From the NCBI GenBank assembly GCA_900315745.1, contig ONAG01000006.1, positions 1 through 64,000 on the forward strand: a stretch of DNA of 64,000 bases, given 5' to 3'. The notes under the pieces are model-generated. The model worked only from the letters and a program-made list of their open reading frames with translations. It had not been told where the DNA came from and ran no database searches. Both the position numbers and the translations under genes were made by a program. Positions 44,094-51,471 of the stretch are shown here, one piece after another. The stretch comes from an uncultured Prevotellaceae bacterium. GTDB lineage: Bacteria > Bacteroidota > Bacteroidia > Bacteroidales > Bacteroidaceae. Positions within the stretch are counted from its first letter, which is position 1, and every line of letters starts with the position of its first letter.

Positions 44094-45161
44094 CTAAGAC
44101 AGTGTAAGGCCATCGAGAATCTTTATGTATTCCTCGATGGCTTTTTCTATTTCGCTGAAGCAGATGTATTCATCAGCTGAGTGGGAACGGGAGGATTGAC
44201 CTGGTCCCATCTTCAACGAAGGAAAGGACATAAGGGCTTGGTCACTCAAGGTTGGCGAACCAAATGGCTCTTTACCCATTGACAGACAACGAGCTACTAT
44301 AGGATGGCTGATGTCAATGTGGGATGATTTCAGGCGAAATGAGCGGGCCTTCACCTCGCTTGCAACATTGCTCCGGATCAGGGCGAAAACCTCTTCATTG
44401 TCATATAATTCATTGGTGCGTACGTCGATAACAGCCTTGCAGATATCTGGTACGACATTGTGCTGGGTGCCTGCATTGAGCACGGTCACATTCATCACCG
44501 TGGGACCAAGTAGCGGACTTACCTTCTCGAAACGATAGTCACGAAGCCATGTCAAGTCGTTGAGCATCTTGTATATGGCGTTTACTCCTTCGTTGCGGGC
44601 AGCGTGACCTGAACGGCCATATGATGTCATGTCTATTACCATGAGGCCTTTTTCAGCAATGGCTGGCTGCATGCCTGTCGGCTCTCCTACGAGTGCGACA
44701 GTAATTGGAGGTAGCAAGGGCAGGACACTGGATATGCCGTTAACTCCAGAGACTTCTTCTTCTGCTGATGCCAAATATATAAGGTTGTAGGATTGGTGGG
44801 TGGATGAAAGGTATTTGAATACTTCCAACAAAGACACGAGGCCGCCACCGCAATCGTTGCTTCCCAAGCCGTAGAGCCGGTCTCCATCTGTGAATGGCTT
44901 GTATGGGTCGTATGTCCATGATGCCACAGGACGAACAGTGTCGATATGAGCATTGAGCAGCAGGGTGGGGCGGTCGAGGGAGTAGTCTGGGGCGATTGCC
45001 CAGATGTTGTTGTTTTCACGGCGTGGAGCCAACCCCCACTTCCTCATCATGTCTTCCAATAGGTCGGCTGCTGCTGCCTCTTCTCGGCTAACACTTGGTG
45101 TCGCTATCAACTGGTTTAGCAAACTTACTGCTTGTTGTACTTGTTGGGTGATGGCTTTCAT
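44094..45161 (-). CDS. M20 family metallopeptidase (acetylornithine deacetylase-like)
   Basis: The ATG at 45161 gives 355 residues. Zinc ligands of the M20 family are visible: LLLNAHIDTVRP (His), YGLGSNDCGGGL (Asp) and YLASAEEEVSG (catalytic Glu and ligand), with GEPTGMQPAIAEKG next and PGQSSRSHSADEYI supplying the last His. The length is that of the short ArgE / DapE branch. Bacteroidota members are usually assigned to deacylation of acetyl- or succinyl-ornithine in arginine synthesis, but no arg genes are nearby, so the substrate is open. Its 3' end contains the terminator of the opposing operon. Confidence 0.9.
   Translation of the reverse strand: MKAITQQVQQAVSLLNQLIATPSVSREEAAAADLLEDMMRKWGLAPRRENNNIWAIAPDYSLDRPTLLLNAHIDTVRPVASWTYDPYKPFTDGDRLYGLGSNDCGGGLVSLLEVFKYLSSTHQSYNLIYLASAEEEVSGVNGISSVLPLLPPITVALVGEPTGMQPAIAEKGLMVIDMTSYGRSGHAARNEGVNAIYKMLNDLTWLRDYRFEKVSPLLGPTVMNVTVLNAGTQHNVVPDICKAVIDVRTNELYDNEEVFALIRSNVASEVKARSFRLKSSHIDISHPIVARCLSMGKEPFGSPTLSDQALMSFPSLKMGPGQSSRSHSADEYICFSEIEKAIEEYIKILDGLTLS
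44109..44146 (+). terminator. Terminator of the dut-EnvC operon, inside the M20 coding region
   Basis: On the plus strand GCCATCGAG-AAT pairs with ATTC-CTCGATGGC and is followed by TTTTTCTATTT. It lies 28 bases after the EnvC-like stop, but within the last 18 codons of the convergent M20 gene. On the minus strand there is no T run, so it acts in one direction only. Confidence 0.7.
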
Positions 45162-45200
45162 GAGTTGTTGGTGGTGAAAGGATTGTCTGTTGTTTGTTTG

Positions 45201-45232
45201 CAAAAGTAACTTTATTCTTCCAACTTCGCAAA
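45201..45232 (-). promoter_or_regulatory. Consensus promoter of the M20 peptidase gene
   Basis: The minus strand has TTTG (45229-45232), 20 bases, then TACTTTTG (45201-45208). The transcript would start about 35 bases before the ATG at 45161, which supports that start over the longer frame. Confidence 0.8.
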
Positions 45233-45240
45233 TTTTCCAA

Positions 45241-45283
45241 TAAAAAACAATGCCGTGCCTCATCTGTTGTGAGAGCACGGCAT
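45241..45283 (-). terminator. Intrinsic terminator of the 120-residue protein gene
   Basis: On the minus strand ATGCCGTGC-TCTCA pairs with TGAGGCACGGCAT around a short loop, followed by TGTTTTTTA. It lies 22 bases after the stop codon and just upstream of the M20 promoter. Confidence 0.85.
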
Positions 45284-45304
45284 AGGTTTGTCTGATATTC
45301 TTGA

Positions 45305-45667
45305 TTATTTGAGCAGACCGCGATTGTGGAGTGTCGCATTAAGCAACATCAGGTATTTGCGGTATTGGCTTTTTGACATCACCATGCGCGTGGCGGCAAG
45401 GTTGCGATTTATTGCCTTTTCCATCAGAGATTTGCGCTCGTCGGCTGATGCATAGGCAGCGATTTGCATGTCATTGCCAAAAGCATACATCACATCGGTT
45501 ACAAATTCTCTTTGGTCACAACTCAATTCAAGTGCGTAGCTCAACTGGTTCATGTTAACATTGAACTCATAGCGGCTGGCTTCGTTCACTGATTCGTTTT
45601 CTTCATTTTCTGCAAATGCCATAGTCATGCTCAGCATGACGATGACTGACATAAACAATCTTTTCAT
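45305..45667 (-). CDS. Small secreted protein, unknown function
   Basis: The 120-residue product begins with a signal peptide (MKRLFMSVIVMLSMTMAFA, cleaved before ENEE). The mature part of about 100 residues is mostly helical, with SRYEFNVNMNQLSYALELS, FVTDVMYAFGNDMQIAAYAS and RKSLMEKAINRNLAATRMVM, ending SQYRKYLMLLNATLHNRGLL. The spacing of charged and hydrophobic residues recalls small periplasmic CpxP-like helical proteins, but I cannot assign a family. It is a single-gene unit with a consensus promoter, a structured leader of about 95 nt and its own terminator. Confidence 0.8.
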   Translation of the reverse strand: MKRLFMSVIVMLSMTMAFAENEENESVNEASRYEFNVNMNQLSYALELSCDQREFVTDVMYAFGNDMQIAAYASADERKSLMEKAINRNLAATRMVMSKSQYRKYLMLLNATLHNRGLLK

Positions 45668-45691
45668 CTTTTTACCTTTCTTTTTTTTAAT

Positions 45692-45727
45692 GGAGCCTTG
45701 TTCGTTATCCTTCTTTTTTGTGGCTCC
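45692..45727 (-). promoter_or_regulatory. Stem-loop in the leader of the 120-residue protein gene
   Basis: GGAGCC (45722-45727, minus) pairs with GGCTCC (45692-45697) around a 24-base loop containing AAGGATAAC. The same AAGGATAAC occurs again about 35 bases upstream in the leader. A role in translation or stability is possible; it matches no riboswitch that I know. Confidence 0.35.
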
Positions 45728-45770
45728 TTAGTGAAATAATTGTGTTATCCTTTTTGTCTTTTTGACGATG

Positions 45771-45800
45771 CAAAGGTAGGGCGTTTTTTTACTTCACCAA
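45771..45800 (-). promoter_or_regulatory. Promoter of the 120-residue protein gene
   Basis: The minus strand has TTG (45798-45800), 19 bases, then TACCTTTG (45771-45778), a consensus arrangement. The gap 45801-45902 to the next terminator is A/T-rich without other features. Confidence 0.75.
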
Positions 45801-45902
45801 TGCTTTTCTGTGATAGTTTGCATAATAATCTTCTCTTTTTTGACTAAAGTCAAGAAAAAATGGCCATTTTTCTTTTTTTTTCTTCTTGGAACTCGTGACA
45901 AT

Positions 45903-45939
45903 AAAACATGATGCCGTGGCTCCTTGTAAAGCCACGGCA
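45903..45939 (-). terminator. Intrinsic terminator of the M6 protease gene
   Basis: A ten-base perfect stem TGCCGTGGCT / AGCCACGGCA (45912-45921, 45930-45939) is followed on the minus strand by CATGTTTTATTG. It lies 30 bases after the protease stop. Confidence 0.8.
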
Positions 45940-45969
45940 CCGATTATGTTTGAGTATTACTCCTTTATG

Positions 45970-48900
45970 CTAATCGTTCAAAATCATGTTCACGATGCTT
46001 GTCACGTCATTCACGGAAATTGTTCCATCGCCGTCAATGTCTGCATTCTCAAATATAAAGACCTCTAACTCATCGCCTCCTTCAAGAACATAATCCACAG
46101 CCAAGCTCACGTCGGCCACAGATACGACTCCGTCACCATTGACATCGCCAAGTACTGCCTTCATCTTGCGGTAAATCTTCACTGCTTTCATGTTGCCTGG
46201 GGCGTAGCAAGCGAAGATGGGGTTTCCATTGTTGTAGTTGAATCGCAAATCGTTGCGGTTATAATCCTGGAACTTGATTGAAGCGGTGGTGTTTTCGACA
46301 GAAATTGTGGCAATAGTGCTGCTTAACGTGTTGTCTTCTGTTGTGGCAAGAATATTGCTGCTGCTCGAAGAGCTGCAAAGATATCCATTGCCCACGTTCA
46401 ACTGCCAGCCATTTTCCGTCTTTTCGAGGATGATGTTCTGGGTTTCGTCTGTAGAGCTGATGCTGTTGTCGTCGTTGGGGGTTACTGACACGGCGGAGCG
46501 GTTCCTGTTGTTTTGTGTCCTGCCCAAAGCATAGTAGTTGCCGTTGTTCTCTGCCACGATGATTAACATGTCTTTGTCTTTCAATTGGCTTGTGTTTTGA
46601 ACCAGGACGTATGTCACCTCTTCCATCTTCACATTCAGCGTATATGATGCAGAACCGCTGTAATGGGTTTCGGTGGCTGCAGAAGTGGCGGTGATGATTG
46701 TGGTTCCGCTACCAACAAGTGTAATCGCACCCGTTGTGGCATTCACGGTGGCTACGGAAGTGTTGCTGCTCGTATATGTCACGGTGAGATCGGATGGCGT
46801 TACAGTTAAAGTTGGTGTCACGAACTCTTTGCCTTCTACGGCATTTACTTCAGTCTCGCTGAATGATAGAGTGGGTGCAGCCTTGGGGAGTTCGTACTCC
46901 ATGTATAGGTTGGCATATATCATATTGTTGTTGGGGCTGCTCTTGTAGTTCAAGAATCTTGGACTTTGCACATTGTACAGAATCGTTCCATAATCTGTTG
47001 TCGTAGTGCCCCACCATGAGCTGGAGGTGACTTTGTAGCTTAAGGTCACTCCACTGGCGTCGTCGTTTAGTGTCCAATTGTTTCCTGTTGTGGCAAGGGC
47101 AAGCTTCTTTTCCGCTGTAGCATTGAGGTATTTCCCATCTTGAGTTGCCAACTTGTAGCTTGTGCCGCTACCTGTCAGGGTGAACACATTCACATTGGTG
47201 TTTTCGCCCACTATGATGAAGTCACCATCTGCTGTAACGTCAACGCTTGTCAAGTAGTTGCTGGATAGTGAGCTTGCTGCCTTGCTCTTGCTGCCGCAAG
47301 CGATGATGTATTTCTTTCCACTGACAATCTCGCTGGTGGAAGTGACGCGCTTGTACATGGTGCTGCCTGATACAGGAGTGACAATTGAATAATTCGCAGT
47401 TACAACATCGCTTGATTCTCCATCCGCCACGGAAATGGCCTTGATGGTGGTGCTGCTCTCTACTGTGATGGGACCTGTGTATCGTGTGCTGTTGGTAGTA
47501 GGTGTTGAGCCATCAACTGTATAGTATATTACGGCTCCTTCTTGAGCGCAGCTGATGGTGACCTGGACGGCATCTGTGTATGCACCTGCTGCAGGAGTGA
47601 ATGTAGGTGGTGCTACCAGGCTCAGTCCCCTGAAGTTGAATGAGATGGTCTTGTCGCTGTTCTGGGTGATGTCCTCAACTGATGAGTCAAGGTAGTATGA
47701 GCCATCGCTGTTTTTGTTGTATAACTTTGCTGCAGGTGTCGTGTTCTTTCCAAAAGAATTTACATTGCCATAGGGGAATGGGTCGTTTGCCATACCTTCA
47801 GAAGAATAGTATCTTGTGCCCATATATGTGGTGTATTGGTATTGGTTGTCAGCAGGAATCCATGTCATGCGTTGGTGTGAAGGGTCGTCATTCGGTTGGT
47901 TGTTGCTCCATACGCTTTCGTCATAATCGACGTGCAGGATGAGCAGGCCGGCACCTGGCAGACTGGCGTCCCAACCTTGCTTTTGGCGGTTCTCCAATAG
48001 GTAGAATTCATTGTTGTTGCCATTATTATAAATAATGTAAGATTCTCCGCCATTCTGCAGTGACTTCAAGCCTGTTACTGCAGTGCTGTAAGTGAGGGTG
48101 ATTGGTTCTTTCCATCCAGCCACCCAACGCTCATAACTGGTGTATCCTGATGGCTGGTATCCGTCGCCGTTGTAACTACCACTATCCATCAGGTCCCATT
48201 CGCCCATTCCTTGACCGCCGCTGTAGTCGGTATCGTAAAAGTCGGGATAACCTAAGCAGTGGCTGAACTCATGGCACATGGTGCCTATTCCTGCTATGGT
48301 TCCTGTCGAGCCGTTAAGCTCGCCACCACATGCATAGGTGTCTATTTTCACGCCATCGAGAGTGAGAGTGCCAGAACCATCACCATAATATGATGCACTA
48401 CTAAGGCTCCATTCATGGGGCCAGATGGTGGTTGAGGCTCCTCCGTCGGCTTCGCCTTTGCCGGCATAAACCACATAAACTTGATCTACATAACCATCAC
48501 CATCCCAGTCGTAGTCGGCAAAATTCACGCTCGAATCTGCTTTTTTGCAAGCTTCAATAACCATTGTGGCTGGGTATTTGTCGTTGCCTTGCGAGTCGTT
48601 GCTTCCATAATATGATTGGGCCATTGATACGGTGACAGGACCTACAACATCAAATTCCAATTCAAATTGGCCCTCGCTTTGGGCATAGAAATAGTCATAC
48701 ATCGAACCTTTGAAATTGCCGTAAGAGAAATTCCTTTCGTTGGCTATGCGTTGATATAGGGCGTTGTTGTTGGCAGACTGGAATTTCACGTCGGCGAAAT
48801 TGACAAGGATGATGATGCCTTTCTTCTTGCCTGTATAGTTGCCCACATTGCCTACCTTTTTGGGTGCTGCGAGGCGATTGCTGCGGCGGCTGTTGGCTTC

Positions 48901-49182
48901 TTTACGGCGTGTTTCTGCCACTTTTTTTACTGACTGTATATCTACTGAACGGAAAATTTCGGTGTTTCCTTCAGACCTGTATGCCTTGCCGTTGGAAGAA
49001 AGCCAATAGTGACCATGCTCATCGCCTACAAGGCGTGCCTGAACGGTAGTTCCATCACTTAATTTCAAAGTGCGAACCAATCCTGGTTTTGCTGGTACTG
49101 CGTTGATGGCAAGTGTCATTGTTGCCATCCAAAGCAATAGCATTCCTTTTTTCAAAATGTTGTAAGTTTGATTTTTGTTCAT
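45970..49182 (-). CDS. Secreted M6 family metalloprotease with Ig-like and dockerin-like modules
   Basis: The 1070-residue protein has a signal peptide (MLLLWMATMTLAINAVPA). The M6 (immune inhibitor A type) peptidase domain covers about residues 115-520, with the zinc site HEFSH at 304-308 followed by CLGYPDFYDTDYSGG and an upstream Asp-rich calcium loop YDWDGDGYVDQVYVVY. A chitobiase-type C-terminal module (IYYTVDGSTPTTNSTRYTG) follows near 575-640, then a lectin-like part, an Ig-like module (SSNTSVATVNATTGAITLVG), and a final dockerin-like pair of calcium loops (GDVNGDGVVSVADVSLAVDY and ADIDGDGTISVNDVTSIVNM). It should digest proteins outside the cell. It lies 48 bases after a 69-codon gene with which it shares the only visible promoter. 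Confidence 0.93.
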   Translation of the reverse strand: MNKNQTYNILKKGMLLLWMATMTLAINAVPAKPGLVRTLKLSDGTTVQARLVGDEHGHYWLSSNGKAYRSEGNTEIFRSVDIQSVKKVAETRRKEANSRRSNRLAAPKKVGNVGNYTGKKKGIIILVNFADVKFQSANNNALYQRIANERNFSYGNFKGSMYDYFYAQSEGQFELEFDVVGPVTVSMAQSYYGSNDSQGNDKYPATMVIEACKKADSSVNFADYDWDGDGYVDQVYVVYAGKGEADGGASTTIWPHEWSLSSASYYGDGSGTLTLDGVKIDTYACGGELNGSTGTIAGIGTMCHEFSHCLGYPDFYDTDYSGGQGMGEWDLMDSGSYNGDGYQPSGYTSYERWVAGWKEPITLTYSTAVTGLKSLQNGGESYIIYNNGNNNEFYLLENRQKQGWDASLPGAGLLILHVDYDESVWSNNQPNDDPSHQRMTWIPADNQYQYTTYMGTRYYSSEGMANDPFPYGNVNSFGKNTTPAAKLYNKNSDGSYYLDSSVEDITQNSDKTISFNFRGLSLVAPPTFTPAAGAYTDAVQVTISCAQEGAVIYYTVDGSTPTTNSTRYTGPITVESSTTIKAISVADGESSDVVTANYSIVTPVSGSTMYKRVTSTSEIVSGKKYIIACGSKSKAASSLSSNYLTSVDVTADGDFIIVGENTNVNVFTLTGSGTSYKLATQDGKYLNATAEKKLALATTGNNWTLNDDASGVTLSYKVTSSSWWGTTTTDYGTILYNVQSPRFLNYKSSPNNNMIYANLYMEYELPKAAPTLSFSETEVNAVEGKEFVTPTLTVTPSDLTVTYTSSNTSVATVNATTGAITLVGSGTTIITATSAATETHYSGSASYTLNVKMEEVTYVLVQNTSQLKDKDMLIIVAENNGNYYALGRTQNNRNRSAVSVTPNDDNSISSTDETQNIILEKTENGWQLNVGNGYLCSSSSSSNILATTEDNTLSSTIATISVENTTASIKFQDYNRNDLRFNYNNGNPIFACYAPGNMKAVKIYRKMKAVLGDVNGDGVVSVADVSLAVDYVLEGGDELEVFIFENADIDGDGTISVNDVTSIVNMILND

Positions 49183-49230
49183 TTCTTAATTCTTGTTATT
49201 TAGTTTTTTTTGTTTTTTATTTTTCGTACT

Positions 49231-49440
49231 TCATGTCTTGGGCAAGTGGCTTTGCTCTTCTCCTGCTTTAAGTTCTGCATCTTCCTTTTCTATTTCGGCA
49301 AGTCTTTGCATGGCAAGCGAGATCCTCCTGTCTCTGCGTATCTGTCGAAGGGCTTTCAGGGCTTGTTCCATCAGAACTTCATCTGTCACGATGTAACTTA
49401 GTTCACGGTGCAATGCCGCATTGATTTGTACTGCGTTCAT
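49231..49440 (-). CDS. Small 69-residue protein upstream of the M6 protease
   Basis: The short product (MNAVQINAALHRELSYIVTD start) is charged and helical, with EVLMEQALKALRQIRRDRRI and LAMQRLAEIEKEDAELKAGE. The N-terminal half resembles short Bacteroidota proteins often found in antitoxin-like positions, but no toxin gene lies beside it and I cannot name a family. A consensus -7 box directly upstream and normal codon use support a real gene. It lies 48 bases before the protease and there is no promoter between them, so the two are probably cotranscribed. Confidence 0.65.
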   Translation of the reverse strand: MNAVQINAALHRELSYIVTDEVLMEQALKALRQIRRDRRISLAMQRLAEIEKEDAELKAGEEQSHLPKT

Positions 49441-49466
49441 ATCTGCTTAGTTTAAGTTCAGGATTG

Positions 49467-49474
49467 CAAAAGTA
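49467..49474 (-). promoter_or_regulatory. -7 element of the 69-codon gene / M6 protease unit
   Basis: The minus strand reads TACTTTTG 27 bases before the ATG at 49440. The -33 region is not well matched. It is the only promoter-like element before the protease. Confidence 0.6.
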
Positions 49475-49632
49475 GATAAATTTTCTATAATTCATGTATT
49501 TTTTTTTATTTTATAACTATATTTAAATAAGGTGTGATATAAAGAGTTTACATTTTTGCTTTTTTTGCCCTTATTCTCACTTTTGTTACCTATGCATGTT
49601 TTATGTTAGGTGAAAAATAGACGTCCGATACC

Positions 49633-49830
49633 CTAATGCCTATGGACTTGGTGAATGCCTTTGAAATTGGATATTTCTTTTGCCTTTTTCTCATGCTCTT
49701 CGGTGCCGATGGTTAGTCTGTTCATCTCCATGGTGAGTTTTCGAACCTAAGCACGAATACTGTTCTCGCTGCCGTCAATCTCCTTGCTGCCAAGGTAGAG
49801 TTCTGTGCTTTTCTTTGCACTTCTGTCCAT
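49633..49830 (-). pseudogene. Gene remnant with in-frame stop, possibly phage tape-measure derived
   Basis: From an ATG at 49830 the frame reads MDRSAKKSTELYLGSKEIDG then SENSIRA, meets TAG at codon 28, and continues with VRKLTMEMNRLTIGTEEHEK, KAKEISNFKGIHQVHRH to a second stop. Both halves are charged, coiled-coil-like and read as one broken protein. The wording LTIGTEEHEKKAKEISN resembles the helical start of tail tape-measure proteins of Bacteroidota phages, but this is a guess. It is too short to be functional. Confidence 0.5.
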
Positions 49831-49857
49831 GATATGTTAAATAACATGTTGTTTTTG

Positions 49858-49889
49858 TTTGCCTATTTCAGAAATCATTCTTATCTTTG
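49858..49889 (+). promoter_or_regulatory. Perfect Bacteroidota promoter in the remnant region
   Basis: TTTG (49858-49861), exactly 20 bases, then TATCTTTG (49882-49889) match both consensus boxes. Transcription would start near 49895 and run rightward over a 21-codon frame toward rpsL. Confidence 0.65.
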
Positions 49890-49912
49890 CAACATAAAAA
49901 ATAGACATCACA

Positions 49913-49978
49913 ATGGTAATACTTTCAATTCTTACATTAGCCTATTTTATTTATTGTTGCAAAGACGTATTCTATTAA
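49913..49978 (+). CDS. Possible 21-residue hydrophobic peptide
   Basis: A 21-codon frame starts 18 bases after the predicted transcription start. Its product MVILSILTLAYFIYCCKDVF (last residue Y) would span a membrane once. It may be the surviving 5' end of a deleted membrane-protein gene, a small membrane peptide such as a type I toxin, or a chance frame. The perfect promoter is the only support. It overlaps the remnant on the other strand by four bases. Confidence 0.3.
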   Translation: MVILSILTLAYFIYCCKDVFY

Positions 49979-50190
49979 AAGATGTCTTTCTTCTTCCCTA
50001 TAGTCATCTTGTTGACCATTTCCAACAGTCTTTCCATCTCATGGTCTCCGTAGTACTCGGCAGCAATGTTGTCCAGCGCGTCCACGTGTTGCACAAACAT
50101 GGAGTCATACCTGTCCACGGGCTTTCTTGTTTCTCCGTATGCGGTGGCTACGCCGCCGCTATAGTCTGGAGTACAGATTTCATGCCCTTT
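49975..50190 (-). pseudogene. Gene remnant, open frame without a start
   Basis: The minus strand is open from an in-frame stop at 50191-50193 to TAA at 49975. It encodes 71 residues that look like real protein: DYSGGVATAYGETRKPVDRY, DSMFVQHVDALDNIAAEYYG and MERLLEMVNKMTIGKKKDIF. There is no usable start codon before the middle. A different frame just upstream reads GMKSVLQTIAAA and stops, suggesting a frameshift. With the tape-measure-like remnant after it, the pair resembles the tail-chaperone / tape-measure order of phages, which is an inference only. Confidence 0.5.
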
Positions 50191-50199
50191 TTAATTGGC

Positions 50200-50342
50200 T
50201 GATGACAGGTTTGGACTGAAAGATTCCATTTTAATGTGATGTAAAATGATTAAACTATGCAATATTTAGTTAAATAATGCAAAATTTACCAATGTTGAAA
50301 GAATTGGAGTTTATAAAATTAGGATAATTAAGGCTAAGTTAG
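50200..50342. other. A/T-rich gap before rpsL
   Basis: No gene, repeat or stable structure is visible between the remnant and the rpsL -7 box. Together with 49475-49632, which is also A/T-rich and empty, it looks like decayed sequence. Confidence 0.5.
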
Positions 50343-50350
50343 TACCTTTG
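50343..50350 (+). promoter_or_regulatory. -7 element of the str operon (rpsL)
   Basis: TACCTTTG matches the consensus -7 box 83 bases before rpsL. The -33 position (near 50319) has no TTTG. It probably drives rpsL-rpsG-fusA and perhaps the whole ribosomal cluster. Confidence 0.6.
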
Positions 50351-50432
50351 CAGCCCAAATGGTGTGCCATGACATGCCAAGGTCTAATGTGTAAACAACA
50401 ATACAACAATATAATAATTAAAAATTCAAACA

Positions 50433-50813
50433 ATGCCTACAATTTCGCAATTAGTAAGAAAAGGCAGAAAGGAACTTGTTGACAAGAGCAAATCACCAGC
50501 TTTGGATTCATGTCCTCAGCGCCGTGGCGTTTGTGTTCGCGTCTATACAACAACTCCTAAAAAGCCTAATTCGGCAATGAGAAAAGTTGCCCGTGTAAGA
50601 CTGACCAACCAAAAGGAAGTGAACTCATACATACCAGGTGAGGGTCACAACCTGCAGGAGCACAGCATCGTGCTCGTAAGAGGTGGTCGTGTAAAAGACC
50701 TTCCTGGCGTGCGCTATCATATTGTACGTGGCACGCTCGACACTGCCGGCGTCGCAAATCGTACACAGCGTCGCTCGAAATATGGAGCTAAGCGTCCTAA
50801 GCAGAAGAAGTAA
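50433..50813 (+). CDS. rpsL: 30S ribosomal protein S12
   Basis: The 126-residue protein sits at the decoding centre of the 30S subunit. It starts [15 protein letters not shown] and carries the conserved [20 protein letters not shown] and [16 protein letters not shown]. The two lysines where streptomycin resistance mutations usually arise (in TPKKPNS and RVKDLPG) are wild type. It is the first gene of the str operon, followed by a 146-base gap to rpsG with only weak hairpins. Confidence 0.98.
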   Translation: MPTISQLVRKGRKELVDKSKSPALDSCPQRRGVCVRVYTTTPKKPNSAMRKVARVRLTNQKEVNSYIPGEGHNLQEHSIVLVRGGRVKDLPGVRYHIVRGTLDTAGVANRTQRRSKYGAKRPKQKK

Positions 50814-50959
50814 CAGCCGGAGAAGGCCTATTTCTTAGGACTACATTATTTTATTTAAACGTTTTGCTGGAGATTTGTTAGATAGGTTGAGTAAATGCTC
50901 TCGTGTGAGCGTTGAAGAACAAGAAATACAGCCCCAAGCAGAATTTATTTCAAATTAAA

Positions 50960-51436
50960 ATGAGAAAAGCAAAACCAAAAAAACGTCTGGTACTGCCAGA
51001 TCCAGTCTTCAATGACCAGAAGGTCTCCAAATTTGTGAATCATCTGATGTATGATGGCAAAAAGTCCATCTCTTACGAGATCTTCTACAATGCCCTTGAC
51101 ATAGTTAAAAATAAAATGTCGAAGGAAGAGAAATCACCTCTCGAGATTTGGAAAACTGCTCTCGACAACATCACACCACAAGTGGAGGTGAAGAGCCGCC
51201 GTATTGGTGGTGCCACTTTCCAGGTGCCAACAGAAATCCGTCCTGACAGGAAGGAAAGTGTGTCGATGAAGAACATGATCAACTTTGCACGCAAACGCGG
51301 AGGAAAGAGCATGGCTGAGAAGCTGGCTGCTGAGATAATGGACGCATTCAACAATCAAGGTGGTGCATTCAAGCGTAAGGAAGACATGCACCGCATGGCT
51401 GAGGCCAACCGTGCTTTCGCACATTTCAGGTTTTAA
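50960..51436 (+). CDS. rpsG: 30S ribosomal protein S7
   Basis: The 158-residue primary 16S rRNA binder nucleates the 30S head. The ATG at 50960 gives the family start [20 protein letters not shown]; an in-frame TTG at 50912 is not needed. Other conserved parts are [40 protein letters not shown] and [15 protein letters not shown] at the end. It lies 35 bases before fusA. Confidence 0.98.
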   Translation: MRKAKPKKRLVLPDPVFNDQKVSKFVNHLMYDGKKSISYEIFYNALDIVKNKMSKEEKSPLEIWKTALDNITPQVEVKSRRIGGATFQVPTEIRPDRKESVSMKNMINFARKRGGKSMAEKLAAEIMDAFNNQGGAFKRKEDMHRMAEANRAFAHFRF

Positions 51437-51471
51437 CAACAATAGGTAGCAATTAAGGTAAAAAGAGAAAA

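Noticed and set aside
49834-50202. 122-codon plus-strand frame in the remnant region
   Set aside because: The composition is unlike a real protein, and the minus strand has more convincing remnants in the same DNA.
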